Shown piece after piece: positions 44,128 to 53,232 of a stretch of DNA of 64,000 nt. How positions within the stretch are numbered: position 1 is the first letter of the stretch; the number at the start of each line of letters is the position of its first letter. The stretch lies in NCBI RefSeq assembly GCF_000512735.1, contig NZ_CP007028.1, positions 124,001 to 188,000 on the forward strand. Direction: 5' to 3'. Source of the DNA: Thermocrinis ruber (GTDB taxonomy: Bacteria > Aquificota > Aquificia > Aquificales > Aquificaceae). The notes beneath the pieces are model-generated. The model saw nothing but the letters and a program-made list of their open reading frames with translations, did not search any database and was not told where the DNA came from. Position numbers and translations under genes: made by a program.

Positions 44128-44732
44128 AAGGCTTTCTTATAAGCTTTGAGGGAATAGACGGTTCTGGCAAAAGCACGCAAGCCCGTAAGCTGTATGAGTT
44201 TTTAAAGGAAGAAGGCTACGAGGTCTCCCTCTATAGAGACCCAGGTTCTACTCCCCTGGCAGAACAGATAAGGGAGCTGATAATAAACTACGCTATGGAC
44301 CCAATCACAGAGCTTTTGCTCTTTGAGAGTGCAAGGTCTAGCTTAGTGTGGGAGAAAATATTCCCAGACCTGACCAGTGGAAAGATTGTAATAGTAGATC
44401 GGTTTATAGACTCTACGACCGCTTACCAGGGCTACGGAAGGGAGATAAACTTAGGAACTGTTAGCATTTTAAATCACATAGCCACAAGGGGAAGAAAACC
44501 AGACCTTACCTTTATACTTAACCTACCCTTGGAGTTGGCCCTGCATAGGTTGAAAGAACAAAAGACCAAGTTTGAAGAGCCGAACTACCTAAAGAGGGTC
44601 AGGGACGGATACCTTCAGATTTTCTATTCTGAAAAGGAGAGGGACATAAGGTTGATAGATGCCAGCAGGTCAGAGGAGGAGGTTTTTGAGGAAATAAAAA
44701 CCATAACCTTGGGAAAGCTTAAGGTATTGTAA
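44124..44732 (+). CDS. tmk: Thymidylate kinase
   Basis: Phosphorylates dTMP to dTDP. The 202 residues include FEGIDGSGKSTQARKLYEFL (P-loop), YRDPGSTPLAEQIREL (the DPG-containing DRX-like region), IVDRFIDSTTAYQGYGR and the LID-like HRLKEQKTKFEE. GTG start at 44124 overlaps the phoU stop. Confidence 0.94.
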   Translation: MKGFLISFEGIDGSGKSTQARKLYEFLKEEGYEVSLYRDPGSTPLAEQIRELIINYAMDPITELLLFESARSSLVWEKIFPDLTSGKIVIVDRFIDSTTAYQGYGREINLGTVSILNHIATRGRKPDLTFILNLPLELALHRLKEQKTKFEEPNYLKRVRDGYLQIFYSEKERDIRLIDASRSEEEVFEEIKTITLGKLKVL

Positions 44733-44735
44733 AAT
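44730..44735 (+). promoter_or_regulatory. -10 box upstream of glgA
   Basis: TAAAAT overlaps the tmk stop codon region and lies 13 bases before the glgA ATG (44749); no Shine-Dalgarno is visible. A leader of about 6-7 nt is inferred. Confidence 0.35.
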
Positions 44736-44748
44736 AAAAAGCTAAACC

Positions 44749-46206
44749 ATGCGGGTGGTTATGGTTGCCAGTGAAAGCGCTCCATATTTGAAGACGGGAG
44801 GGTTGGGAGATGTGATCCACTCCCTTTCCAAAGCCCTTACAAAGCTTGGGCATACAGTTTATGTAATAATGCCAAAGTACGCCAAGCTAAAAAGGAGCGT
44901 AGAGAGAAAGGTAAAGGAGGGGATGAAAATATACATTGACCATCAGTGGAGAGAGTTTGACCTTTATGAAGACATTCTGGACCATGTTAGATATTTTTTC
45001 ATAGACTACAAACCCTACTACGGAAGGGAATATGTCTACGCACCACCAAAGGGGGATTACTACGACAATGCCCTGAGGTTTGGCTTTTTGTCTATGGCAA
45101 GTCTTCAGGTTATAAGGGAGTTGGAACTAAAGCCGGAGGTTATCCATATCCACGACTGGCATACGGGAATTCTGCCCTTGTATAAGTCCTTGTATTACCC
45201 AGACTTAGAGAGAGTTCCCGTTGTGTTTACCATCCACAATGCCATGCATCAGGGCATTTTTGATGCCCATTCTCTACCCGCTTTAAACCTACCATGGGAG
45301 GTATTCCACCCTTACGGGGGCATAGAGTTTTACGGGAAGATAAACTTCATGAAGGCGGGGATACTGTTCTGTGATGTTTTGACCACAGTTAGCCCATCCT
45401 ATGCGGAGGAATTGAAAGCTAACTGCTATGGTTTGGAGGGCGTTATAAGGGAAAAGAAATACTTTTTTGGTATTCTCAATGGCATAGATTACGATGTGTG
45501 GAACCCGGAGAAGGACGAACTTATCTTTGCCAGATATAACATTAAGAGCTTCAAAAGGGGTAAGTTAAAGAATAAAACTCACCTTAAGGAGATCTTTGGA
45601 TTGAAAACTGAAAACTATAGACCTCTTATAGGCATAGTGGCAAGGCTTACCGTCCAGAAGGGCTTTGACCTAATATTTTCCTCCGCAGAGGAGATCGTAA
45701 AAGAGGGCTTTGATATGTTGGTTTTGGGTTCTGGCGAGGAAAAATACCAGGAGATGCTCGTGGAATTAAGTAAAAAGTTTCCAAACAACATCAAAGCTCG
45801 CATTGAGTATAGCGAAGAGCTTGCCCACAAGATATACGCGGGTGCAGATATGTTCTTGATGCCATCCCTCTTTGAACCCTGCGGAATATCTCAGATGATC
45901 GCCATGCGGTATGGAACTGTGCCAGTGGTAAGGTGGGTGGGCGGGCTAAAAGACACCGTCAAAGACTTTTTGAAGGACCCAGAAAACGGCACGGGCTTTG
46001 CCTTTGAAAATTTTGAGCCAAGGGACATGATGTCTGCCTTGCTTCGGGCAAGGGTCTTTTATGATATGGAGTTCTGCAACTCCGAGAAGGTGTGGTCTGA
46101 AATCGTAAAGCGGTGTATGAGGCAGGACTTTTCTTGGGAAAGGAGTGCCAGAGAATATGAGTCCGCTTACACCACCGCAAGGGTGCTGAGGTTCTATGAT
46201 AGTTGA
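44749..46206 (+). CDS. glgA: Glycogen synthase (GT5)
   Basis: Transfers glucose from ADP-glucose to growing alpha-1,4-glucan. The 485 residues start with VASESAPYLKTGGLGDVIHS, whose KTGGL binds the nucleotide sugar, then HIHDWHTGILPLY, FTIHNAMHQGIFD, GILNGIDYDVWNP, RLTVQKGFDLI and the C-terminal catalytic FEPCGISQMIAMRYGTVPVV. All are typical of bacterial GlgA. A glucan phosphorylase gene at 51.5 kb supplies the degrading side. It overlaps rfaE2 by 11 bp. Confidence 0.95.
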   Translation: MRVVMVASESAPYLKTGGLGDVIHSLSKALTKLGHTVYVIMPKYAKLKRSVERKVKEGMKIYIDHQWREFDLYEDILDHVRYFFIDYKPYYGREYVYAPPKGDYYDNALRFGFLSMASLQVIRELELKPEVIHIHDWHTGILPLYKSLYYPDLERVPVVFTIHNAMHQGIFDAHSLPALNLPWEVFHPYGGIEFYGKINFMKAGILFCDVLTTVSPSYAEELKANCYGLEGVIREKKYFFGILNGIDYDVWNPEKDELIFARYNIKSFKRGKLKNKTHLKEIFGLKTENYRPLIGIVARLTVQKGFDLIFSSAEEIVKEGFDMLVLGSGEEKYQEMLVELSKKFPNNIKARIEYSEELAHKIYAGADMFLMPSLFEPCGISQMIAMRYGTVPVVRWVGGLKDTVKDFLKDPENGTGFAFENFEPRDMMSALLRARVFYDMEFCNSEKVWSEIVKRCMRQDFSWERSAREYESAYTTARVLRFYDS

Positions 46207-46666
46207 GCTCAAAGAACTTTTGGAACTTTTGGAGAAGGTCCGAGGAAAAAAGAAAATAGTTTTCACCAACGGTTGTTTTGATATACTCCATGCGGGGCAT
46301 GCGGATTATTTGAACAGGGCAAAATCTCTGGGGGATATTTTGGTGGTGGGCATCAACTCGGATGCCTCCGTGAGAAGAATAAAGGGTGAAAAAAGACCCA
46401 TACTGCCACAGCAAATGCGTGCCTATCTTTTGGACAATCTAAAGCCGGTGGATTATGTGGTGATCTTTGAGGAAGACACACCTTTGGAACTGATAAAAGC
46501 CATAAAGCCGGATGTTTTGGTAAAGGGTGCAGACTGGGATTTAGAACGCATAGTAGGGGCGGACTTTGTACTCTCCTATGGCGGAAGGGTGGAAAGGATA
46601 CCCTTCTCCTTTGATATATCCACCAGTAAGGTCATTGAAAGGGTTTTGGATCTTTACTGCAAGTGA
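46196..46666 (+). CDS. rfaE2: Heptose 1-phosphate adenylyltransferase (RfaE domain II)
   Basis: A 156-residue cytidylyltransferase-fold enzyme with the HxGH-type site FTNGCFDILHAGHADYLNRA, then VGINSDASVRRIKGEKRPI and FSFDISTSKVIERV near the end. It corresponds to the C-terminal half of HldE, which activates heptose 1-phosphate to ADP-heptose. The kinase half is not attached. gmhA and hldD of the same pathway are in this window. Confidence 0.9.
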   Translation: MIVELKELLELLEKVRGKKKIVFTNGCFDILHAGHADYLNRAKSLGDILVVGINSDASVRRIKGEKRPILPQQMRAYLLDNLKPVDYVVIFEEDTPLELIKAIKPDVLVKGADWDLERIVGADFVLSYGGRVERIPFSFDISTSKVIERVLDLYCK

Positions 46667-46672
46667 TATAAT
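46667..46672 (+). promoter_or_regulatory. -10 box upstream of 39-codon ORF and carB
   Basis: TATAAT starts just after the rfaE2 stop codon and ends eight bases before the ATG at 46681. It would transcribe the small ORF and carB; carB itself has GGAGGAG, 16 bp before its ATG. Confidence 0.5.
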
Positions 46673-46680
46673 TTTTAACG

Positions 46681-46800
46681 ATGCTTGCCCAAAGGTTAAA
46701 AGCTCCTTCTCAAGACAACCCTTCAAACGACACGCAAATGGGTTTTATCTTTGTGTGCACAGACAAAAGCGAGAAATATATGTTTTACGGTGAAACATAG
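46681..46800 (+). CDS. 39-residue small protein upstream of carB
   Basis: An ATG eight bases after a TATAAT box opens a 39-codon frame ending TAG at 46800. The translation starts [15 protein letters not shown] and its second half reads [20 protein letters not shown]. The hydrophobic GFIFVC strand followed by charged residues looks like real protein. It lies 17 bp before carB with the carB ribosome-binding site right after its stop. It could be a leader peptide, a truncated gene or a standalone small protein; no family recognised. Confidence 0.4.
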   Translation: MLAQRLKAPSQDNPSNDTQMGFIFVCTDKSEKYMFYGET

Positions 46801-46817
46801 GAGGAGCTAACAAAGCT

Positions 46818-48491
46818 ATGCCAAAGGATACATCCATAAAAAGCATACTTATAATAGGCTCTGGACCCATAGTTATAGGGCAAGCGGCGGAGTTTGATTA
46901 TTCGGGCACACAAGCTTGCAAAGCCCTAAAGGAGGAGGGCTACAGGGTTATTTTGGTCAACTCAAACCCGGCCACCATAATGACAGACCCAAACATGGCA
47001 GACAGAACCTACATAGAGCCTTTGACCTTAGATATATTAGAAGCCATCATAAAAAAGGAAAGACCAGACGCCCTCCTGCCTACCCTTGGGGGACAAACTG
47101 CCCTAAACTTGGCAGTAAATCTGTACGAGGAAGGTATTCTTGATCGCTACGGTGTGAGGCTAATAGGGGCAAACTATCAAGCTATAAAGAAGGGGGAAGA
47201 CAGGAAGCTCTTTGCCCAGTCTATGAGAAAGATAGGATTGAAGGTTCCAGAAAACGCGGTAGTATCATCTGTAGAGGAGGCGCTCAAGGCTGTAAAAGAT
47301 ATAGGTTTTCCCGTAATTCTCAGACCAGCCTTTACCCTTGGTGGAACCGGTGGTTCCATTGCATACAACATAGAGGAATTCAAAGAAAAGGTAGAAATAG
47401 CCCTAAAGACCTCGCCCATTCATCAGGTGCTTTTAGACAAGTCTCTGATCGGTTGGAAGGAGTATGAGTTTGAGGTGGTAAGGGACAAAAAGGACAATGT
47501 GATCATAGTTTGCTCCATTGAAAACTTTGACCCAATGGGTGTGCATACGGGAGACTCTATAACTGTTGCACCCGCCCAAACCCTTACAGACAAGGAGTAT
47601 CAGATTCTCAGGGATGCGTGCATAGAGATCATGAGAGAGATCGGAGTGGATACGGGAGGTTCCAACATCCAGTTTGCGGTGAATCCAGAAAACGGAGATT
47701 TCTATGTTATAGAAATGAACCCAAGGGTATCAAGATCTTCCGCCTTAGCATCAAAGGCTACGGGCTTTCCTATAGCCAAGGTGGCGGCAAAATTGGCAGT
47801 GGGCTATACCCTTGATGAGCTTAAAAACGAAATCACAAAGCATACACCCGCCAGCTTTGAGCCTTCCATAGACTATGTGGTAGTTAAAATCCCACGCTTT
47901 GACTTTGCCAAATTCCCAGAGACGGACAGAACTTTGACAACAATGATGAAGTCGGTGGGTGAGGTAATGGCAATAGGTAGGACTTTCAAAGAAGCCCTTT
48001 TAAAGGCAATAAGAAGCTTGGAAATGGACAGGTATGGGCTATATTTACCTCAGGTGCAAAAACTATCGGATGAGGAGTTAAGGAAGATGATAAGAACACC
48101 CAACCCAGACAGACTTTGGCATTTGGCTGAAGCCTTCAGGAGGGGCTGGAGTGTGGAAGAGCTTTATGAGCTTTCTCACATAGACAGATGGTTCCTGTAT
48201 AACTTAAAACAGGTGGTAGATTTTGAAAAAAGGCTAGTGGAAGAAGCGTTGGACGGGGAACTTTTAAGACAGGCAAAAGAGCTTGGTTATTCGGATATAG
48301 AGATCGCAAGGCTTAAAGGGACCACAGAGGACCAAATAAGACAACTGAGGGAGACCTATGGAATAGTTCCCGCCTTTAAAGGAGTGGATACGTGTGCAGG
48401 AGAGTTCTTTGCCTACACGCCCTACTACTACTCTACTTACGAAAGACCCTATTACCACCTGCAAGAAGGTGTCATTCTTGATGAAGATTGA
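46818..48491 (+). CDS. carB1: Carbamoyl-phosphate synthase large subunit, N-terminal half
   Basis: Carries the carboxyphosphate-forming half of CarB. The 557 residues run from [20 protein letters not shown] through [76 protein letters not shown] and the oligomerisation domain, ending EGVILDED where an intact 1070-residue CarB would continue into the carbamate-kinase half. The next gene is unrelated, so the gene is split. I recall the same in Aquifex, where carB is two distant genes. Confidence 0.93.
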   Translation: MPKDTSIKSILIIGSGPIVIGQAAEFDYSGTQACKALKEEGYRVILVNSNPATIMTDPNMADRTYIEPLTLDILEAIIKKERPDALLPTLGGQTALNLAVNLYEEGILDRYGVRLIGANYQAIKKGEDRKLFAQSMRKIGLKVPENAVVSSVEEALKAVKDIGFPVILRPAFTLGGTGGSIAYNIEEFKEKVEIALKTSPIHQVLLDKSLIGWKEYEFEVVRDKKDNVIIVCSIENFDPMGVHTGDSITVAPAQTLTDKEYQILRDACIEIMREIGVDTGGSNIQFAVNPENGDFYVIEMNPRVSRSSALASKATGFPIAKVAAKLAVGYTLDELKNEITKHTPASFEPSIDYVVVKIPRFDFAKFPETDRTLTTMMKSVGEVMAIGRTFKEALLKAIRSLEMDRYGLYLPQVQKLSDEELRKMIRTPNPDRLWHLAEAFRRGWSVEELYELSHIDRWFLYNLKQVVDFEKRLVEEALDGELLRQAKELGYSDIEIARLKGTTEDQIRQLRETYGIVPAFKGVDTCAGEFFAYTPYYYSTYERPYYHLQEGVILDED

Positions 48492-48494
48492 GCA

Positions 48495-48500
48495 TAAAAT
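48495..48500 (+). promoter_or_regulatory. -10 box upstream of S2P protease
   Basis: TAAAAT just after the carB stop ends nine bases before the ATG at 48510, with no Shine-Dalgarno between. Confidence 0.4.
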
Positions 48501-48509
48501 TAAAAAGCC

Positions 48510-49151
48510 ATGAACCTTCAGGAGATGATTATAGCCATCCCTGCCATTATGATGGCGGTTATACTTCATGAATACGCCCATGGATGGGTTGCCTACAAGA
48601 TGGGAGATAGCACCGCCAAAGAGTATGGCAGGCTTACTATAAATCCTATACCTCACATAGACCCTCTGGGAACTATTATTTTTCCAGCAATACTTCTTTT
48701 GCTAGGCTCACCTATACTCTTTGGTTGGGCAAAGCCTGTTCCCATAAATCCCTTCAGGTTTAGGGACCTTAGGGTTGGCACCTTTTTTGTGTCTATTGCG
48801 GGTGTTTCTATGAACTTGGCTTTAGCCTTTCTCTTTGGGCTTCTCTTCAGATTGTCCCATGGGGGATATTTGGACTTTCTTGGTTCTGCTGTACTTGAGC
48901 CTCTTGAGATCTTCTTTGTGAAATCGGTAATGATCAACACCGTTTTGGCAGTTTTCAACATGGTGCCCATTCCTCCCTTGGACGGTAGCAGGGCGATTAT
49001 GAGCTTCTTTTCTCTCAAACACTGGGAGCTTTTTTACAGGTTTGAAATGTATGGCTTTTTGGTAATAATGGTCCTGCTCTTTACGGGCATCCTGCAAAAG
49101 ATCATTGCACCTCCCATACTTTTTCTTTACAGTTTATTTTTAGGATTATGA
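48510..49151 (+). CDS. Site-2 protease family (M50) membrane metalloprotease
   Basis: A 213-residue intramembrane protease of the YwhC/SREBP-like short type, with four to six TMs and no PDZ domain. The zinc motif is ILHEYAHGW (H20, E21, H24) and the third-ligand motif is NMVPIPPLDGSRAI. The stop overlaps the next start by 4 bp. Confidence 0.92.
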   Translation: MNLQEMIIAIPAIMMAVILHEYAHGWVAYKMGDSTAKEYGRLTINPIPHIDPLGTIIFPAILLLLGSPILFGWAKPVPINPFRFRDLRVGTFFVSIAGVSMNLALAFLFGLLFRLSHGGYLDFLGSAVLEPLEIFFVKSVMINTVLAVFNMVPIPPLDGSRAIMSFFSLKHWELFYRFEMYGFLVIMVLLFTGILQKIIAPPILFLYSLFLGL

Positions 49152-49579
49152 GGTCGTGGAGTTATTTAATACAGGTTAGGGCACAGTTTGAAGATGGAAG
49201 GGTGGAGGAGGAAGGGGTGCTTTATGTGGTGTCGCTTCCTTCAGACCCAACGCTTTTAAAGGAAGTGGAAATGGAGTGCTACGCGGTTTCCTACATACCC
49301 TTTCAGACGGTATTAAGAGTGGCACAGGCTTATGCATTGGGCACAGACGCACAGATCCAAGACTTACAAAGCTACCACCTACAGGGCTACAGGGAAGACA
49401 TGGACCTTTACATCTTCCAAGAAGGGGTGGGTTTTAAGGAGGGCTTGACGAAAGCTTATGAGCTCATACTTAACTTACTCAAAAAGAAGGGGAAGGTAGT
49501 AAAAATAGAGCCTGTAGTGGATGTGGGCACGCCACCTATGGAAGTTATGATGGAGTGTTTGAGGTCTGCCTTAGCCTAA
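49148..49579 (+). CDS. Hypothetical protein, 143 residues
   Basis: No family recognised. A soluble, alpha/beta-looking protein (SYLIQVRAQFEDGRVEEEGV, later KEGLTKAYELILNLLKKKGK). It is translationally coupled to the protease (ATGA) and its 3' end overlaps the convergent DUF151 gene by 9 bp. Confidence 0.6.
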   Translation: MRSWSYLIQVRAQFEDGRVEEEGVLYVVSLPSDPTLLKEVEMECYAVSYIPFQTVLRVAQAYALGTDAQIQDLQSYHLQGYREDMDLYIFQEGVGFKEGLTKAYELILNLLKKKGKVVKIEPVVDVGTPPMEVMMECLRSALA

Positions 49580-50053
49580 TCCTTTTTCAAAATCCTCGGG
49601 CTTTATATTCTCCAACCATTCTCTGAGCTTTTTCTTTTCTTCGTCTTCTTCTGGTTTTGGCACCCTGGACTTTTCCAAAACACTCTCTTCTACGAATATT
49701 GGTGCAGAAAAACGCAATGCTATGTTGATAGCATCGCTGGGTCTTGAGTCAATGATCAAACGATTGTTTCCTTGGAGTATATGCACCTCTGCATAATAGG
49801 TGCTGTCTCTCAGGTCGTTGATTACCACCTTATCTACCACTCCACCCATTTGAGTGATAACGTTTTTCATCAGCTCGTAGGTCATGGGTCTTGGTGGTTC
49901 CACATTCTGAAGCTGTCTGAGGATGCTGTCCGCCTCAAAAATTCCTATCCATATGGGAAGGACTGTTTCGTCATCGTCCTTTGCCTTTAGTACCACTATG
50001 GGCATCTGAGACACTGGGTCCAGGGTAATGCCGTGAACCACCATCTCTAACAT
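49571..50053 (-). CDS. Bifunctional nuclease domain protein (DUF151)
   Basis: The 160-residue protein starts MLEMVVHGITLDPVSQMPIV and has LPIWIGIFEADSI, PRPMTYELMKNV and SRPSDAINIALRFSAPIFVE, the defining features of the DUF151/BFN family found in thermophiles and plants. Nuclease activity has been reported for the plant homologue; the bacterial role is not settled. SD-like GAGGAGG precedes the ATG. Confidence 0.9.
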   Translation of the reverse strand: MLEMVVHGITLDPVSQMPIVVLKAKDDDETVLPIWIGIFEADSILRQLQNVEPPRPMTYELMKNVITQMGGVVDKVVINDLRDSTYYAEVHILQGNNRLIIDSRPSDAINIALRFSAPIFVEESVLEKSRVPKPEEDEEKKKLREWLENIKPEDFEKGLG

Positions 50054-50072
50054 TTTTGCTCCTCCTCTTTAT

Positions 50073-50081
50073 TAAAATATA
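50073..50081. promoter_or_regulatory. Divergent -10 region (DUF151 / LolD-like)
   Basis: TAAAAT (50073-50078, plus) ends eight bases before the GTG start at 50087. The overlapping minus-strand TATATT (50081-50076) would serve the DUF151 gene, which has a normal ribosome-binding site. Only 33 bp separate the two genes. Confidence 0.35.
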
Positions 50082-50086
50082 AGCCT

Positions 50087-50737
50087 GTGATTTTGGTTGA
50101 AAACGTTCACAAGGTTTATCCCGACGGCACGAGGGCATTAAAGGGTGTAAGCTTTAGGATAGAAAAAGGGGAATTTGTGGGCTTGATGGGACCTTCTGGC
50201 TCTGGCAAAAGCACCCTATTGCACATCATAGCTGGCTTGGACAAGCCCACAGAGGGAAGGGTACTGGTGGATGGAAAAGACATCACCCGCATGAACGAAG
50301 ACCAACTGGCAGAGTTCAGAAAGAACAATATAGCCTTTATTTTTCAGTTCTACTACCTTTTGGAGGACTTTACCGCCTTAGAAAACCTTGTATTAATAGG
50401 ACAGTTGGCTGGGCAAAGGGAGCCCAAAAAGAGAGCCTTGGAGCTTTTGAACTTTCTGAGGCTTTCCCACAGGGCTAACCACAAACCCTATCAACTATCG
50501 GGGGGAGAACAGCAAAGGACAGCCATAGGCAGGGCATTGATGCTAAAGCCTAAGCTCATACTGGCGGACGAGCCCACTGGCAACTTGGATTTGGAAGAAG
50601 GTAAGAGAATTTTTGAGCTTTTTTTGGAACTCAGGGATAAGGAGGGTATCACTTTCTTGATAGCAACCCACAACCAAGAGATGACAAAGTATTTTGACAG
50701 GGTTTTGAGGATCAGGGATGGACTTTTGGAAAATTGA
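50087..50737 (+). CDS. ABC transporter ATP-binding protein, LolD/MacB type
   Basis: ATPase of 216 residues. Walker A is GPSGSGKSTLLHIIAGL, the Q-loop FIFQFYYLLEDFTALEN is the FQ..LL pattern of LolD/FtsE/MacB proteins, the signature is LSGGEQQRTAIGRAL and Walker B ILADEPTGNLD. No permease gene is adjacent; nadC follows with a 20-bp overlap. A lipoprotein-release or MacB-type export role is likely but the partner is elsewhere. GTG start. Confidence 0.88.
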   Translation: MILVENVHKVYPDGTRALKGVSFRIEKGEFVGLMGPSGSGKSTLLHIIAGLDKPTEGRVLVDGKDITRMNEDQLAEFRKNNIAFIFQFYYLLEDFTALENLVLIGQLAGQREPKKRALELLNFLRLSHRANHKPYQLSGGEQQRTAIGRALMLKPKLILADEPTGNLDLEEGKRIFELFLELRDKEGITFLIATHNQEMTKYFDRVLRIRDGLLEN

Positions 50738-51551
50738 CAGGGTTCTTTTGCAATTCCTTGAGGAGGACATAGGTCACGGAGATATAACCACCGAGGGCGT
50801 TTTTAGAGGAGAAAGGGCTCGGGCGGTAATGGTGGCAAAGGAAGGGGGAATCTGTGCGGGGCTACCTTTTTCCGTTAGGGTTTTTGAACTTTTGGGTGGT
50901 GTGAAGGTTTTAAAATCTATGGCGGAGGGGGAACGTTTTAAAAGGGGGGATGTGATTTTGGAGCTGGAGGGTCCTGCGGATGTGCTTTTGAAGGGGGAAA
51001 GGGTTGCCCTCAACCTACTTCAAAGACTGAGTGGTATAGCAACCCTAACGGGGGAGTTTGTGAAAAGGCTTGAGGGGACAAAGACCAAGCTATTGGACAC
51101 AAGAAAGACAACGCCAGGGCTTAGGTTCTTTGAAAAGTATGCGGTGAGGGTAGGTGGTGGCACCAACCATCGCTTTGCCCTTTACGATATGGTCCTCATA
51201 AAGGATAACCACAAGAGGGTGGCTGGTTCCCTCTCCGAGGCGGTAAAAAGGGTAAGGGAAAGGCTTGGACCTGCATATAAAGTAGAGGTAGAGGTGGAAA
51301 GCTTGCAGGAGTTGGAGGAAGCCCTTGCCTGTGAGGTGGACATAGTAATGCTGGACAACTTTGGCTTGGAGGAGGTGAGGCAAGCGTTGAAGCTCATAAA
51401 GGGAAGGGTGAAGGTGGAGGTATCTGGCAACATAACCCTTGAAAATGTCAGAGATTATGCCCTGGAGGGTGTGGATTATATCTCCACCGGTGCCATTACA
51501 CACTCCGCCAGATGGGTGGATGTTAGTATGAATATAATAGAAGTGTTATGA
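50718..51551 (+). CDS. nadC: Quinolinate phosphoribosyltransferase
   Basis: Makes nicotinate mononucleotide from quinolinate and PRPP in de novo NAD synthesis. The 277 residues show LEEDIGHGDITTEGVF, LNLLQRLSGIATLTGEFV, LLDTRKTTPGLRFFEKYAVR, GGGTNHRFALYDMVLIKDNH, VEVEVESLQELEEAL, MLDNFGLEEVRQA and EVSGNITLENVRDYA, the complete NadC pattern. It overlaps glgP by 4 bp. nadK, also of NAD metabolism, is 3 kb downstream. Confidence 0.96.
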   Translation: MDFWKIDRVLLQFLEEDIGHGDITTEGVFRGERARAVMVAKEGGICAGLPFSVRVFELLGGVKVLKSMAEGERFKRGDVILELEGPADVLLKGERVALNLLQRLSGIATLTGEFVKRLEGTKTKLLDTRKTTPGLRFFEKYAVRVGGGTNHRFALYDMVLIKDNHKRVAGSLSEAVKRVRERLGPAYKVEVEVESLQELEEALACEVDIVMLDNFGLEEVRQALKLIKGRVKVEVSGNITLENVRDYALEGVDYISTGAITHSARWVDVSMNIIEVL

Positions 51552-53227
51552 TCGCATACTTTGTGATGGAAGTAGGTATTGAGGATAGAATTCCCACCTA
51601 CAGTGGAGGGTTGGGGACGCTGGCGGGTGATACGCTTTATGCCTTCGCGGACTTGGGCATTCCTGCGGTGGGTGTAACCCTTCTATACAGAAAGGGCTAT
51701 GTTTCACAAAAGCTAACTCCAAGTGGAATGCAACTGGATTTTGACACCACGTGGGATTATAAGAAAATACTAAAGCCTACAAGGATATACTTGGACATAA
51801 GCTTCGGAGACCTTGATCAGAAATTTGCCGCTTGGGAGTATTCCCTGTTGGGAAGGGAAGAGGTAAAGGTTTTCTTTTTGGATGCAAACCTTCCGGAGAA
51901 CGACCCAGAGATAAGAAAGCTTAACGACAGGCTGTACGGCGATGATGGAATCTACAGACTTAGGCAGGAGATTCTTTTGGGTATTGGTGGATACAGACTT
52001 TTGAAGGCTCTAGGCTACAATGTCAGCGTCTATCATATCAACGAAAGCCACTCCGCCTTCTTGGTGGTGGAGCTACTTAAGGAGCTTGGTAGCAAGGAGG
52101 AGGTTCGTAAGAAGTGTGTCTTTACGACCCATACGCCTGTAGCTGTTGGACACGACAGATTTCCGGTGGATATGGTAAAGCAGGAGTTAAAAAAATACGA
52201 CCATATAAATTGGGACGAAGAGGCAGAAGATGGCTTTATAAACCTCTCAAAGCTTGCTCTAAAATACAGCGAAAGGATTAACGCAGTTTCTTACAAACAC
52301 ATGTTTGTGTCTGCAAACCTTTTCCCAGAATGTTCAAAAACATCTCAGAGCAACTGCAAAATAGATTATGTGACCAACGGCGTCTACCATAAAAGGTGGA
52401 TTCACGAGGAGATACAGGAGCTTTTGAACGAATACCTGCCCGATTGGGACGAAAATCCCATACTGCTTGGACAGGTGTACAATGTGCCCTCTGAGCTTTT
52501 GCTTAAAGCTCACATGAAGGTAAAGAGTGAGCTTGTAAACTTGGTAAACAAACTTACAGATACCAGTTTTTCGGATGATGTGCTAACCATAGGCATTGCA
52601 AGGAGGGTAACAGCATACAAGAGGAACAATCTGATACTCCAAGATTTAGAAAGGCTAAAGTACATAGCAGAGCATAAGGGAGAGATACAGCTTCTTTTTG
52701 CGGGAAAAGCCCATCCAAAGGATAGCGTTGGTAAAGAGATGATCGCAGACATAATAAACAGGGCAAAAAAACTTAAAGAGATGACAAAAAGCGTAAAGAT
52801 AGCCTTTTTGGAAAACTATAGCATAGAGATGGCAAAGTTAATCATAGCGGGGTGTGATGTGTGGTTAAACGTTCCAAAGAGACCTTACGAAGCCTGTGGT
52901 ACCAGCGGTATGAAGGCGGGCATGAACGGAGTTTTGAACTTTAGCACTTGGGATGGGTGGTGGTTGGAGGGTGGCATTGAGGGAATAAACGGTTGGGGAA
53001 TAGGACCGAGGACCAAGTGGGATGACCTAACCGAGTCAGACGACAAAGAAGATTTGGAGGACATATACGGAAAGCTTTCCCACATAATAATACCTACTTT
53101 TTATAATAGAAAGGACGAATGGGTCAGGATGATGAAAAATAGCATCGCTACCATCGGTCCTTACTTCAATACCTATAGGATGGTGAACGAATATTTAGGT
53201 AAAATATACCAAATTGGTTTGAGGTGA
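51548..53227 (+). CDS. glgP: Alpha-glucan phosphorylase (short GT35 type)
   Basis: Phosphorolysis of glycogen or maltodextrin to glucose 1-phosphate using PLP. At 559 residues it belongs to the short archaeal/bacterial branch (canonical enzymes about 800). Motifs: EVGIEDRIPTYSGGLGTLAG, HINESHSAFLVVELL, TTHTPVAVGHDRF, VTNGVYHKRW, GIARRVTAYKRNNL and the PLP-lysine region EACGTSGMKAGMNGVLNFST. It pairs functionally with glgA. Confidence 0.93.
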   Translation: MIAYFVMEVGIEDRIPTYSGGLGTLAGDTLYAFADLGIPAVGVTLLYRKGYVSQKLTPSGMQLDFDTTWDYKKILKPTRIYLDISFGDLDQKFAAWEYSLLGREEVKVFFLDANLPENDPEIRKLNDRLYGDDGIYRLRQEILLGIGGYRLLKALGYNVSVYHINESHSAFLVVELLKELGSKEEVRKKCVFTTHTPVAVGHDRFPVDMVKQELKKYDHINWDEEAEDGFINLSKLALKYSERINAVSYKHMFVSANLFPECSKTSQSNCKIDYVTNGVYHKRWIHEEIQELLNEYLPDWDENPILLGQVYNVPSELLLKAHMKVKSELVNLVNKLTDTSFSDDVLTIGIARRVTAYKRNNLILQDLERLKYIAEHKGEIQLLFAGKAHPKDSVGKEMIADIINRAKKLKEMTKSVKIAFLENYSIEMAKLIIAGCDVWLNVPKRPYEACGTSGMKAGMNGVLNFSTWDGWWLEGGIEGINGWGIGPRTKWDDLTESDDKEDLEDIYGKLSHIIIPTFYNRKDEWVRMMKNSIATIGPYFNTYRMVNEYLGKIYQIGLR

Positions 53228-53232
53228 TAGCC

